Part shown: positions 49,796 through 57,912 of the stretch, one piece after another | Layout: every line of letters begins with the position of its first letter | Numbering within the stretch: the stretch's first letter is position 1 | Assembly: GCA_902606505.1 (NCBI GenBank) | Contig: CACLGU010000004.1 | Location: 1-58,960 of the forward strand | DNA from: an uncultured Prochlorococcus sp. | Lineage (GTDB): Bacteria > Cyanobacteriota > Cyanobacteriia > PCC-6307 > Cyanobiaceae | Direction: 5' to 3' | DNA: 58,960 nucleotides | Made by a program: the position numbers and the translations under genes | The notes under the pieces: generated by a model | Told to the model about the DNA's origin: nothing | What the model saw: only the letters and a program-made list of their open reading frames with translations | Database searches by the model: none

Positions 49796-50019
49796 AGATA
49801 CTCTCCTTAAAATAAATACTTAACTAGAAGATATTATCTCTTAATGACGTAAATTTGTGAAAAATGAAGTTTGTGCAAAATATTTTTGTAACTTTTTTTT
49901 CTCTTATTTAGATAAACTTTAGTTAATTTTCCTCAACAAAAGGAGTCTCTGATTGATTTAAGTGTGATGAAAGCGATTAATGTATTAAATAAATATTTTT
50001 TAATTTAAATAATATTCAA

Positions 50020-51021
50020 ATGAATTCGATTATTCGTCCAAGAAGATTAAGAAGCTCTGAGGCAATTAGAGAAATGGTAAGAGAAAACCATTTAAAAGCT
50101 TCTGACTTTATATATCCATTATTTATTCATGAAAAAGACTTTAAAGAGGAAATTTCGGCAATGCCAGGAACTTTTAGATGGGATATGAATGGCTTAATAA
50201 AGGAGGTCACTAGGGCATGGGAATTGGGAATAAGGTGTATTGTTCTTTTTCCAAAAATAAATGATAGCTTAAAGACTGAAGATGGAGCAGAGAGTTTTAA
50301 TGAAGATGGTTTAATTCCTAGAGCTATTCGAATATTAAAAAAAGAGATTCCAGAAATGGCAATAATGACAGATGTTGCCTTGGACCCTTACTCGTGTGAT
50401 GGACATGATGGCTTAGTTGATGAAAATGGAAAAATATTGAATGATGAAACGATTGAAATTTTAAAAAAACAAGCTTTAACTCAAGCTAGAGCTGGAGCAG
50501 ATTTTATTGGCCCTAGTGACATGATGGATGGGAGAGTTGGAGCAATTAGGACTGCTCTTGATAGTGAAGGATTTAATGATGTAGGTATTATTAGTTATAC
50601 AGCTAAATATTCATCTGCTTATTATGGTCCGTTTAGAACTGCTTTAGATTCGGCTCCTAGAGAAAATAGTAAGAAAATAATTCCAGATAATAAGTCTACA
50701 TATCAAATGGACCCTGCCAATTCAAGAGAGGCTTTAATTGAATCTGCATTGGATCAGTATGAAGGAGCTGATATTTTGATGGTAAAACCTGGAATTTCAT
50801 ATTTGGATATTGTTTATAGACTAAGTACATTTTCAAATAAGCCTGTAGCTGCATACAACGTTAGTGGGGAGTACTCCATGGTAAAGTCAGCTGCTATGAA
50901 AAACTGGATTAATGAAAAAGATATTGTCTTAGAAACGTTGCTTAGTTTCAAAAGAGCAGGAGCAAAACTGATACTCACTTATCATGCTTGCGATGCATCT
51001 AAATGGTTGCAGGATAATTAA
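50020..51021 (+). CDS. hemB: Delta-aminolevulinic acid dehydratase (porphobilinogen synthase)
   Basis: Joins two 5-aminolevulinic acids in tetrapyrrole synthesis, serving both heme and chlorophyll. Catalytic lysines are in SYTAKYSSAYYGPFR (K ~ 197) and LMVKPGISYLDI (K ~ 250). The metal site reads DVALDPYSCDGHDG, where cysteines of the zinc type are replaced by Ala/Asp, so it is the Mg-dependent type typical of photosynthetic organisms. Length 333 is normal. Confidence 0.97.
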   Translation: MNSIIRPRRLRSSEAIREMVRENHLKASDFIYPLFIHEKDFKEEISAMPGTFRWDMNGLIKEVTRAWELGIRCIVLFPKINDSLKTEDGAESFNEDGLIPRAIRILKKEIPEMAIMTDVALDPYSCDGHDGLVDENGKILNDETIEILKKQALTQARAGADFIGPSDMMDGRVGAIRTALDSEGFNDVGIISYTAKYSSAYYGPFRTALDSAPRENSKKIIPDNKSTYQMDPANSREALIESALDQYEGADILMVKPGISYLDIVYRLSTFSNKPVAAYNVSGEYSMVKSAAMKNWINEKDIVLETLLSFKRAGAKLILTYHACDASKWLQDN

Positions 51022-51083
51022 AAACTCATTATTAAACAAAATTTGGTTTATTCTTAAACTAATAATAAATCAACTACTTTGTT

Positions 51084-51470
51084 TTGAAGTTATCACAAGA
51101 AGTAAATAGGATTGGTCATATCGCACTTAGAGTAGAGAATCTCGAAAGGGCCAAATCTTTTTATATTAAGCTTGGTATGAATTTAGTTTGGGACGATAAA
51201 GATTGGTCTTATTTAGAAGCTGGTAAAGGGAAAGATGGACTTGCGTTGTTAGGTCCTAGCTACAAAGCTGCGGGACCACACTTTGCTTTTCATTTTGAAA
51301 ATAAAAAAGAAGTGGAAAATATTCAAAATGATTTAAAGAATTCTGGTGTAAAAGTTGGTCCTTTACATGAACATAGAGATGGAACAGCATCATTTTATAT
51401 GAAGGATACTGAAGGAAACTGGCTCGAGATGCTTTATGTTCCTCCTGAAGGGATTCAATCGAATGTTTGA
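51084..51470 (+). CDS. Glyoxalase/VOC-family protein
   Basis: A 128-residue vicinal-oxygen-chelate fold protein. The opening IGHIALRVENLERAKSFYI and the GNWLEMLY ending hold the candidate metal ligands (His near 12, Glu near 115). The fold is sure; the substrate (methylglyoxal or other) is not. The start is TTG at 51084. Its stop overlaps the next gene's TTG by 3 bases as TTGA, coupling it to mutS2. Confidence 0.85.
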   Translation: MKLSQEVNRIGHIALRVENLERAKSFYIKLGMNLVWDDKDWSYLEAGKGKDGLALLGPSYKAAGPHFAFHFENKKEVENIQNDLKNSGVKVGPLHEHRDGTASFYMKDTEGNWLEMLYVPPEGIQSNV

Positions 51471-53896
51471 TTCTTCCTTTTTGTATGCAAGAGAAAAGTT
51501 ATTCTAAAAAATCATATTCAGATAAAACTTTAGTAGAAGAATCTATAAGCCTTTTAGAGTGGGATTCATTAAAAACGCATTTATCTTCATTCGCCTCAAC
51601 GGAAATGGGTAAACGAGCAATTTTAAGTTTTGATATTCCTTCAGAATACGAATCATCTAAACGACTTTTGAATGAAACTATTGAAATAAATGCGCTAGAA
51701 AATAATTTAGATAAATCAATTAGTTTTTCTGGAGTTTTTGATATTAATAGAAATATTGAAATTTGTTCCAAGGGAGGTGTAATTTCATCTTCTGAATTAT
51801 TAGAAATAGCGAAAACAATAGCTGCAGCAAGAAATTTAAAAAAAATCTTATTAGATTTTGAACAAAGGCCTTATATTTCATCATTTACAAAAAATTTAAT
51901 TGACCATCAGAATATCGAAACGATTTTTAAAAAAGGCATTGAATCTAATGGAAGGATTTCAGACAATGCGAGTAATGTACTATCTGTTCTTAGAAAAGAA
52001 TTATTATCTAAGAAACTTGAAAGAAAAATATTAGTTGAGAAATTTATTCAAAAGAATTTAGCTTATTTGCAAGATACAACTATTGGAGATCGATATGGTA
52101 GGCCTGTTTTAGCGGTGAAAGTTAATTTTGTAGATAAATTTAAAGGCATAATTCATGACTCTTCATCTTCAGGAAATACAGTATATTTTGAGCCAGATAG
52201 TGTAGTAACTAAAGGTAATAAGATTGCTTCTTTGGAGGCTAGAATCACAGCAGAAGAATTTAAATTACTTAAGAAATGGTCCCAAGTTGTTAGTGATAAT
52301 TCAGAAAATCTTATTGAAATGGCATCCATTTTATTGAGATTAGAAAATGCTCTAACTCGTTCAAGATATTCGAAATGGATTGGAGGTAGAACTCCTACAT
52401 TTGAGAAAAATCCTTTTATTTCTTTAATTGGTTTTTCGCATCCATTATTAATTTGGGAACATAAGAAAAAAGGAGCTCCTCCCCCAGTGGCTATCGATTT
52501 TCATATAAATAAAAATATTAAGGTTGTAGCTATTACAGGGCCAAATACTGGCGGTAAAACGGCAGCTTTAAAAGGATTAGGTTTGTCTTTACTTATGGCT
52601 AGAGCAGGATTATTGATACCCTCAACTCATAATCCTATCATCCCTTTTTGTCCAAATATATATGTGGATATAGGAGATAATCAATCATTAGAAGAAAATT
52701 TATCTACCTTCAGTGGGCATATATCCCGCATAAAAGAGATATTAGATTCACTTGATAATAAGAAAGGATTATCAGTTGTTTTGTTAGATGAGATTGGATC
52801 AGGTACAGATCCTCTTGAAGGAAGTGCTCTAGCAATGGCTTTATTAAAAGAATTTGCAAATAAATCTGATATCACTTTAGCAACTACACATTATGGAGAT
52901 ATTAAGGCTTTAAAATATAATGACTCAAGATTTGAAAACGTATCAGTTGCCTTTGATGAGGATTCTTTGAAGCCAAAATATATACTCAACTGGGGTATTC
53001 CCGGGAGAAGTAATGCCTTGTCAATTTCAAAGAGAATTGGTCTCGATGAAGGTATACTCAATGAAGCTGTAAATTATCTAAAGCCAAAAGAAGTTGATAA
53101 TATTAACAGTATTATAAAAGGACTTGAGGAAGAGAGGATTAAACAACAAAATTCTGCAGAGGCCGCTGCAGAACTCATTGCAAGGACTGAAATATTACAT
53201 GATGAACTGAAGAGAAATTATGAATATCAAAAAATAAATGCTGAAAAAATCCAGGAAATTGAAAGGTCAAAATTATCAAAACATATTGTATCCGCTAAAA
53301 AAGAGGTAATAGATTTGATTAAAAAATTAAGAGATAAAAATGTTAATGGAGAGGATACGAGAATTATTGGAAAAAGATTAAAGGAAATTGAGACGGAACA
53401 TCTAACCCAAAAAAAAATTGAAAAGTCAACATCATGGGTTCCTCAGGTAGGTGATTTCGTAAAAATTAGAAGTCTAAATAGTACAGGACAAATTGTAGAT
53501 TTAGATAAAAAAGGTGGTTTTTACGAAGTTAAATGTGGTTCATTCAGAAGCACATTATCTGTAAATGACTTTGAAGGTATTAATGGAGAAAAGCCTAATT
53601 TCAAAATGTCAAAAATTGAGATTAAGTCTACAAGAGAAGATTTTTCTTTTTCTAAAATTAGAACTAGTAAAAATACAATTGACGTGAGAGGACTAAGAGT
53701 TCATGAAGCCGAAATAATTATTGAGGAGAAAATTAGAAAATTTCATGGACCGCTATGGATTGTTCATGGAATTGGCACAGGGAAATTAAAAAAAGGACTA
53801 AGAAATTGGTTATCAGGTTTAAATTATGTTGATAAGATTGAAGATGCAGCCAATAACGAGGGTGGACCAGGTTGCAGTATTGCGTGGATAAAATAA
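51467..53896 (+). CDS. mutS2: Endonuclease MutS2 (Smr-domain)
   Basis: A MutS-family ATPase of about 809 residues, or 803 if the ATG at 51485 is used. Walker A GPNTGGKTAA is near residue 357, signature DEIGSGTDPLEG follows, and the C-terminal Smr nuclease domain has IDVRGLRVHEAE and WIVHGIGTGKLKKGLR. It lacks the MutS mismatch-recognition domain. In other bacteria MutS2 suppresses recombination or rescues collided ribosomes. TTG 51467 overlaps the previous stop. The gene for ObgE follows 40 bases later. Confidence 0.94.
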   Translation: MILPFCMQEKSYSKKSYSDKTLVEESISLLEWDSLKTHLSSFASTEMGKRAILSFDIPSEYESSKRLLNETIEINALENNLDKSISFSGVFDINRNIEICSKGGVISSSELLEIAKTIAAARNLKKILLDFEQRPYISSFTKNLIDHQNIETIFKKGIESNGRISDNASNVLSVLRKELLSKKLERKILVEKFIQKNLAYLQDTTIGDRYGRPVLAVKVNFVDKFKGIIHDSSSSGNTVYFEPDSVVTKGNKIASLEARITAEEFKLLKKWSQVVSDNSENLIEMASILLRLENALTRSRYSKWIGGRTPTFEKNPFISLIGFSHPLLIWEHKKKGAPPPVAIDFHINKNIKVVAITGPNTGGKTAALKGLGLSLLMARAGLLIPSTHNPIIPFCPNIYVDIGDNQSLEENLSTFSGHISRIKEILDSLDNKKGLSVVLLDEIGSGTDPLEGSALAMALLKEFANKSDITLATTHYGDIKALKYNDSRFENVSVAFDEDSLKPKYILNWGIPGRSNALSISKRIGLDEGILNEAVNYLKPKEVDNINSIIKGLEEERIKQQNSAEAAAELIARTEILHDELKRNYEYQKINAEKIQEIERSKLSKHIVSAKKEVIDLIKKLRDKNVNGEDTRIIGKRLKEIETEHLTQKKIEKSTSWVPQVGDFVKIRSLNSTGQIVDLDKKGGFYEVKCGSFRSTLSVNDFEGINGEKPNFKMSKIEIKSTREDFSFSKIRTSKNTIDVRGLRVHEAEIIIEEKIRKFHGPLWIVHGIGTGKLKKGLRNWLSGLNYVDKIEDAANNEGGPGCSIAWIK

Positions 53897-53936
53897 AATT
53901 TAAAATACCTAGAAAACAATTTAATAAGCGTATTAA

Positions 53937-54920
53937 GTGCAATTTATTGATCAAGCAAACATTATTCTTAAAGCTGGAAAAGGTGGAAATGGAATAGTTT
54001 CATTTAGAAGAGAAAAGTTTGTTCCTGCTGGAGGACCTTCGGGGGGAAATGGTGGCAGAGGGGGTTCAGTTATTTTGATGGCTGATAATAATCTTCAAAC
54101 CTTATTAGATTTCAAATTCAAACGTGAAATAATTGCTGAAGATGGATGCAAAGGAGGTCCCAATAAGAGATCTGGTGCTTCAGGTGAGGATAGAATCCTT
54201 AAAGTTCCCTGCGGTACAGAAATAAGGGATATTAAAACCGGCATTATTTTAGGAGACTTAACGAAAGATAAACAAAGTTTAACTATTGCCATTGGAGGAA
54301 GAGGTGGACATGGTAATGCTTACTATTTAAGTAATCAAAATAGAGCCCCAGAATCATTCACTGAAGGAAAAGATGGTGAGATATGGGAGGTTCAACTAGA
54401 ACTAAAACTTCTTGCAGAGGTTGGAATTATAGGCCTTCCAAATGCTGGGAAAAGTACTTTGATTTCCGTTGTATCATCTGCCCGTCCAAAAATCGCAAAT
54501 TATCCTTTCACGACTCTAATACCTAACTTAGGTGTTGTAAGAAAAATTGATGGGAATGGTTGCCTTTTTGCTGATATTCCTGGATTAATATCAGGTGCAG
54601 CTGATGGAGTAGGTTTAGGGCATGATTTTTTAAGGCACATCCAAAGAACGAAGATACTTGTTCACTTAATTGATGCAATTGCAGAAAATCCTTTACATGA
54701 TTTTGAGATTATTGAGCAGGAATTAAAAAAATATGGGAAAGGTCTTTTAGATAAAAAGAGGATAATAGTATTAAATAAAATGGAGCTGGTAGATGATGAT
54801 TATTTGAAAATAATTACAAAAAATTTAGAAGATTTATCAAAAAAGAAAGTTTTAGTTATTTCTTCATCTTTAAAAAAAGGTTTATCCTCACTGCTTTCTG
54901 AAGTGTGGAAAAGGATCTAA
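53937..54920 (+). CDS. obgE: Ribosome-associated GTPase Obg
   Basis: A GTPase needed for 50S assembly and stress sensing. The N-terminal Obg fold (1-157) is glycine-rich, with [17 protein letters not shown] and [13 protein letters not shown]. The GTPase domain has G1 GLPNAGKST near residue 166, switch segment NYPFTTL, G3 DIPGLISGA and G4 NKMEL. No C-terminal OCT domain, normal for length 327. The start is GTG 53937, supported by the conserved FIDQANI that follows. Confidence 0.97.
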   Translation: MQFIDQANIILKAGKGGNGIVSFRREKFVPAGGPSGGNGGRGGSVILMADNNLQTLLDFKFKREIIAEDGCKGGPNKRSGASGEDRILKVPCGTEIRDIKTGIILGDLTKDKQSLTIAIGGRGGHGNAYYLSNQNRAPESFTEGKDGEIWEVQLELKLLAEVGIIGLPNAGKSTLISVVSSARPKIANYPFTTLIPNLGVVRKIDGNGCLFADIPGLISGAADGVGLGHDFLRHIQRTKILVHLIDAIAENPLHDFEIIEQELKKYGKGLLDKKRIIVLNKMELVDDDYLKIITKNLEDLSKKKVLVISSSLKKGLSSLLSEVWKRI

Positions 54921-55006
54921 CTTAAATTAAAAATTTTTTTGTAAATAAATATACTTGATTTAATAATGAAAATTAGCCATAAATAAGATAATTCTTTAAA
55001 TATAAT

Positions 55007-55189
55007 ATGAATTTCTACAGTTGTTTTGATAAGCAAGGGAAAATAATAGCTAGATGTCAAACCATTCAAGATATTGAGGTTCTTAAGAAAATGGGAAGAC
55101 CGATTGTAGAAGTTAAGGAAATGAAAAATGAAGAGTCGGTTGTATGTTCTCTGACAGGTAGCCCATCAGATTTTAATATGGATTACTAA
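55007..55189 (+). CDS. Conserved small protein of unknown function
   Basis: A 60-residue protein, MNFYSCFDKQGKIIARC at its start and a closing CSLTGSPSDFNMDY. It has three cysteines and no membrane segment. I recognise it only as a small protein of marine picocyanobacteria; no fold assigned. It lies between obgE and a strong terminator and has its own 86-base upstream gap, in which I see no clear promoter. Confidence 0.7.
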   Translation: MNFYSCFDKQGKIIARCQTIQDIEVLKKMGRPIVEVKEMKNEESVVCSLTGSPSDFNMDY

Positions 55190-55204
55190 AAGAATTTAAT
55201 AACT

Positions 55205-55235
55205 AAAAAAAGGGCTCAAAAAGCCCTTTTTTTTT
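55205..55235. terminator. Bidirectional intrinsic terminator
   Basis: GGGCT (55212-55216) and AGCCC (55222-55226) form a stem around a 5-base loop, flanked by seven A before and nine T after. The A run becomes a T run on the other strand, so it can end both the gene at 55007 (forward) and CP12 (reverse). Confidence 0.88.
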
Positions 55236-55258
55236 AATTGTCTAATGATTAAGAAAAC

Positions 55259-55477
55259 TTAATCATCATAAACAAGACATTCTGGTTCATCTGGGTTGGC
55301 GTCGCAAAATAATTCCAAAGCATTAGGGTCATGTTTGTCTTCTGGATGATGATCCTTATATTCTTCGAGTTCTTTTAGCTCTTCAGTTAAATGTCTGACC
55401 TTTGGAAGATTGCCCTCTGCTTTTGCAGATTCGATTTCCGATTGATCTTTTTGAATGTGTTCGTCAATGGATTTCAT
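55259..55477 (-). CDS. cp12: CP12 family protein with only the C-terminal cysteine pair
   Basis: A 72-residue, acidic, mostly disordered protein. CP12 links GAPDH and phosphoribulokinase into an inactive complex in the dark. The C-terminal pair is C58 and C67 (FCDANPDEPEC), the GAPDH-binding end. The N-terminal pair of the canonical protein is missing, and the usual AWDxVEEL core reads VRHLTEEL. So it likely binds GAPDH but may not hold PRK in the usual redox-switched way. Ends at a shared terminator with the upstream forward gene. Confidence 0.88.
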   Translation of the reverse strand: MKSIDEHIQKDQSEIESAKAEGNLPKVRHLTEELKELEEYKDHHPEDKHDPNALELFCDANPDEPECLVYDD

Positions 55478-55595
55478 TTTAAGCTTTTCGTACTTTAGTA
55501 GACATACACAACATAGTTAATTTCTAAAGAAATTGCATTATCTATGAACTAAATAAGTGTTCATTACAACATCATTTTTTTTTTGAAATTGATTT

Positions 55596-56549
55596 TTATA
55601 TTTTTTCGGACTCTAATCTCATTATTTCTTCTAACGATGGTAAAACTGGGATTAGTTGATTTGGGTTTAAAGGGAATAAAGCTTTGTAGTAATCTTTTTT
55701 CCATTCATTGTCGAAGCATGTCCTATTTACGTTAGATAATTTAAAGAATTTTAATCTCCATTCAATAATCTTTTCAAAACTTGATAGTTCTTGTTCAGTA
55801 CATTTGAAAAGTTTGCTATATATCAATTCCCATCTTATAAGCGTAGGAAAAAGGTAAATATCTGCGTAGGTTAACTCTTCTCCAAATATCCAGTCCCCTT
55901 TATTTTTCTGAAGTAAATTCTCAATTTCATTTATAGCTTCGAAAAGATTTTGACTTGCTTTTTCATAAGCTGACTGGTTTCTGGCGAAACCACATTTATA
56001 TACGCCATCATTAATGCTGTTATTAACTAAATCTAAAAATCTTTGATTACAGTCTTTAATAGTTAATATCTGATATTTTGATTGAATTTTTATTGAATTG
56101 AGTAATCTTATAATTTGTGAACTTTCATTAGACAGAATATTTACTTCATCTTTTACAAAGCTAATTAAAAGAGGTAATGTCGCTCTAAAAATAATCTTTT
56201 TATTAGCTTTTTTGTAAAGGTCTGAAAGTCTAATACATCCCTTAATTTTTGTATTGAAGATCCATTCGCCATGCTCAACATCTGCTTTTAAAAAAATAAC
56301 TTTAACTTTTTTAGATAGATGTTTTATTTCGTGTACGAGTAAAGTTCTTTGACACCATGGACAAGAATTCCCTACCAATAAATAAATTTGTCCGCTCTCA
56401 TTATTAATATCGTATTCACTATCAATTTTTATACCTATAGGCCTTTTATAATTACCATGTAAATCTGATGGCGCGAATCCATTCATTAATTGGGTCCAAA
56501 ACCAAAACCAGAATTTTCTGGAGGCCTTTATAAGGTATTTATTTTGCAT
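55596..56549 (-). CDS. Glutathione S-transferase-like protein (Xi/glutathionyl-hydroquinone reductase type)
   Basis: A 317-residue protein with an N-terminal thioredoxin-like domain whose active motif is CPWC (C63, C66) and a C-terminal GST helix domain (NKGDWIFGEELTYADIYLFPTL). This resembles the ECM4/Xi-class reductases, which use a catalytic Cys in CPWA; here the fourth position is a second cysteine. It may reduce glutathionyl-quinones, or work as a disulfide reductase. Divergent from the aspartoacylase-like gene; 23 bases between starts. Confidence 0.8.
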   Translation of the reverse strand: MQNKYLIKASRKFWFWFWTQLMNGFAPSDLHGNYKRPIGIKIDSEYDINNESGQIYLLVGNSCPWCQRTLLVHEIKHLSKKVKVIFLKADVEHGEWIFNTKIKGCIRLSDLYKKANKKIIFRATLPLLISFVKDEVNILSNESSQIIRLLNSIKIQSKYQILTIKDCNQRFLDLVNNSINDGVYKCGFARNQSAYEKASQNLFEAINEIENLLQKNKGDWIFGEELTYADIYLFPTLIRWELIYSKLFKCTEQELSSFEKIIEWRLKFFKLSNVNRTCFDNEWKKDYYKALFPLNPNQLIPVLPSLEEIMRLESEKI

Positions 56550-56572
56550 GAAATTTTATTTTTAAAGAAAAA

Positions 56573-57478
56573 ATGACTGTTCAAAGAATACTTATCGTTT
56601 CAGGCACCCATGGGAATGAAATTAATCCTGTGTGGGCGGTTAAGAAATTTAATAGAAAGGAAAATAGGTTTAACCATGGTATTGAGTATGAGTACATCAT
56701 AGGTAATCCTGTTGCCTATGAAAAAGGGTGCAGATATATAGATATAGATTTAAATAGATCTTTTAAAGAAAGTGAAAATTTTGATCAACATAAGAATAGC
56801 TTTTATGAGACTAATAGAGCTAATTTTTTAGTAGATGAATTTGGAATTAACGGATCTAAACCCTGTCAAATTGCAATCGATTTGCATACTACTACTGCAA
56901 ATATGGGAACAAGCATTGTTTTGTATGGGAGGAGATTCAAAGATTTTTGTTTAGCTGCATTACTGCAGAACAAATTTGGATTGCCTATTTATTTGCATGA
57001 AAAAGATAAAGTCCAAACAGGCTTTCTTGTAGAAGCCTGGCCATGTGGTTTAGTTATTGAAATAGGAGCTGTCGCACAAAATTTTTATGATCAAAACATC
57101 ATTAATAGATTCTCTCTAATAATTAGCTCCCTAAGGGAAGAGATAGATAAATTAAAAAATAACCTTGTAGAACTTCCAAAGGAATTGGTTGTTCACGTTC
57201 ATCAAGGGAGTATAGATTATCCAAGAGATGAAAAAGGAGATATTGATGGCCTAATTCATCCTGAGAGAATAAACCAAGATTGGAAAATGATTAAAAAAGG
57301 AGATCCATTATTTATTGATAGCCAAGGAATAATTCACAAATATGACCGAGACCAATTGATTTGGCCTGTTTTTATTGGAGAAGCCGCTTATAAGGAAAAA
57401 AAAATTGCGATGAGCTACACAAAAAAAGAAGTGATTTGTTCCAAAAAACAATGGGTTCAAGAGTTTGAAAGTCTTTAA
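56573..57478 (+). CDS. Aspartoacylase-family zinc hydrolase (AspA/AstE fold)
   Basis: A 301-residue M14-like zinc hydrolase. Zinc ligands H13 and E16 are in SGTHGNE and the third His is in AIDLHTTTANMG (H105); the catalytic Glu lies in VIEIGAVAQ. This fits aspartoacylase/succinylglutamate desuccinylase relatives, which remove an acyl group from an amino acid. Cyanobacterial substrate is uncertain. Followed by an approximately 435-base gap before psbA. Confidence 0.85.
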   Translation: MTVQRILIVSGTHGNEINPVWAVKKFNRKENRFNHGIEYEYIIGNPVAYEKGCRYIDIDLNRSFKESENFDQHKNSFYETNRANFLVDEFGINGSKPCQIAIDLHTTTANMGTSIVLYGRRFKDFCLAALLQNKFGLPIYLHEKDKVQTGFLVEAWPCGLVIEIGAVAQNFYDQNIINRFSLIISSLREEIDKLKNNLVELPKELVVHVHQGSIDYPRDEKGDIDGLIHPERINQDWKMIKKGDPLFIDSQGIIHKYDRDQLIWPVFIGEAAYKEKKIAMSYTKKEVICSKKQWVQEFESL

Positions 57479-57596
57479 ATTGAGAAACCAGAACAATAAA
57501 CTACTTTTCTTAAATAAGGATTTTTTATTTAATATATAAGTTTATTTAATATTTAATACTTTATATTTTTTTTATCAACATTTAATCTTGTTAAAC

Positions 57597-57725
57597 CTAA
57601 ATCCTTTCGCTCCAATAAATAACAGCTCCAAAACCCTCTAATTGCAGTCTTCTAAACCTAGCCTCTTTTAAAGAAACTACCTCTTTCGATCTTTTTCCGT
57701 TAAGAAGCCATTCGATTATTACCAA
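57597..57725 (-). CDS. Small unannotated ORF upstream of psbA (about 42 residues)
   Basis: On the reverse strand, a TTG at 57723-57725 opens a 42-codon frame ending TAG at 57597. The peptide contains WLLNGKRSKEVVSLKEARFRR and ends GAVIYWSERI, a sensible soluble alpha-beta mix with few rare residues and no runs of Lys/Asn as expected from AT-rich noise. The stop lies directly after the sequence conserved at the end. I recall similar short picocyanobacterial proteins, but cannot confirm it. No clear SD. It is the only coding content seen in the gap 57479-57912. Confidence 0.5.
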   Translation of the reverse strand: MVIIEWLLNGKRSKEVVSLKEARFRRLQLEGFGAVIYWSERI

Positions 57726-57840
57726 GTTAAATCACCAATAACAAAGAAAATATTAAGACAAGAAGTCTCTTTTATTAATATTTCGCAAAAATAACTTTAC
57801 CTGCAGAAAAATAATTTACACATTTTTAGCGATTTTGGTC

Positions 57841-57846
57841 TAAAAT
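57841..57846 (+). promoter_or_regulatory. Possible -10 element of psbA
   Basis: TAAAAT preceded by GGTC lies 67 bases before the psbA ATG, giving a leader of about 60 bases. The best -35-like match, TTTACA at 57815-57820, is 20 bases upstream, too long for an ideal promoter. Weak call. Confidence 0.35.
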
Positions 57847-57851
57847 CTTCA

Positions 57852-57897
57852 AAGCGGATTTATTTCCGTTTTTATTTACACGTCTCACTTAAGAGAC
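57852..57897 (+). promoter_or_regulatory. Two small hairpins in the psbA 5' leader
   Basis: A 7-bp helix (57852-57858 with 57865-57871, core CGGA/TCCG, one G-T pair) is followed by GTCTC (57882-57886) pairing with GAGAC (57893-57897) around ACTTAA. The second ends 15 bases before the ATG. Such leader structure could affect psbA mRNA stability or translation, but no regulator is known from this sequence. Confidence 0.5.
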
Positions 57898-57912
57898 ATA
57901 CTTTACGAACTC

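Noticed and set aside
49964-50010. Short leader frame (about 15 codons) before hemB, near a GGAG
   Set aside because: The GGAG is too far from its start and the peptide has no regulatory run of codons.
57510-57532. 8-bp AT-only stem (TTAAATAA/TTATTTAA) after the aspartoacylase gene
   Set aside because: No GC pairs and no clean T run follow, so it cannot be called a terminator with confidence.
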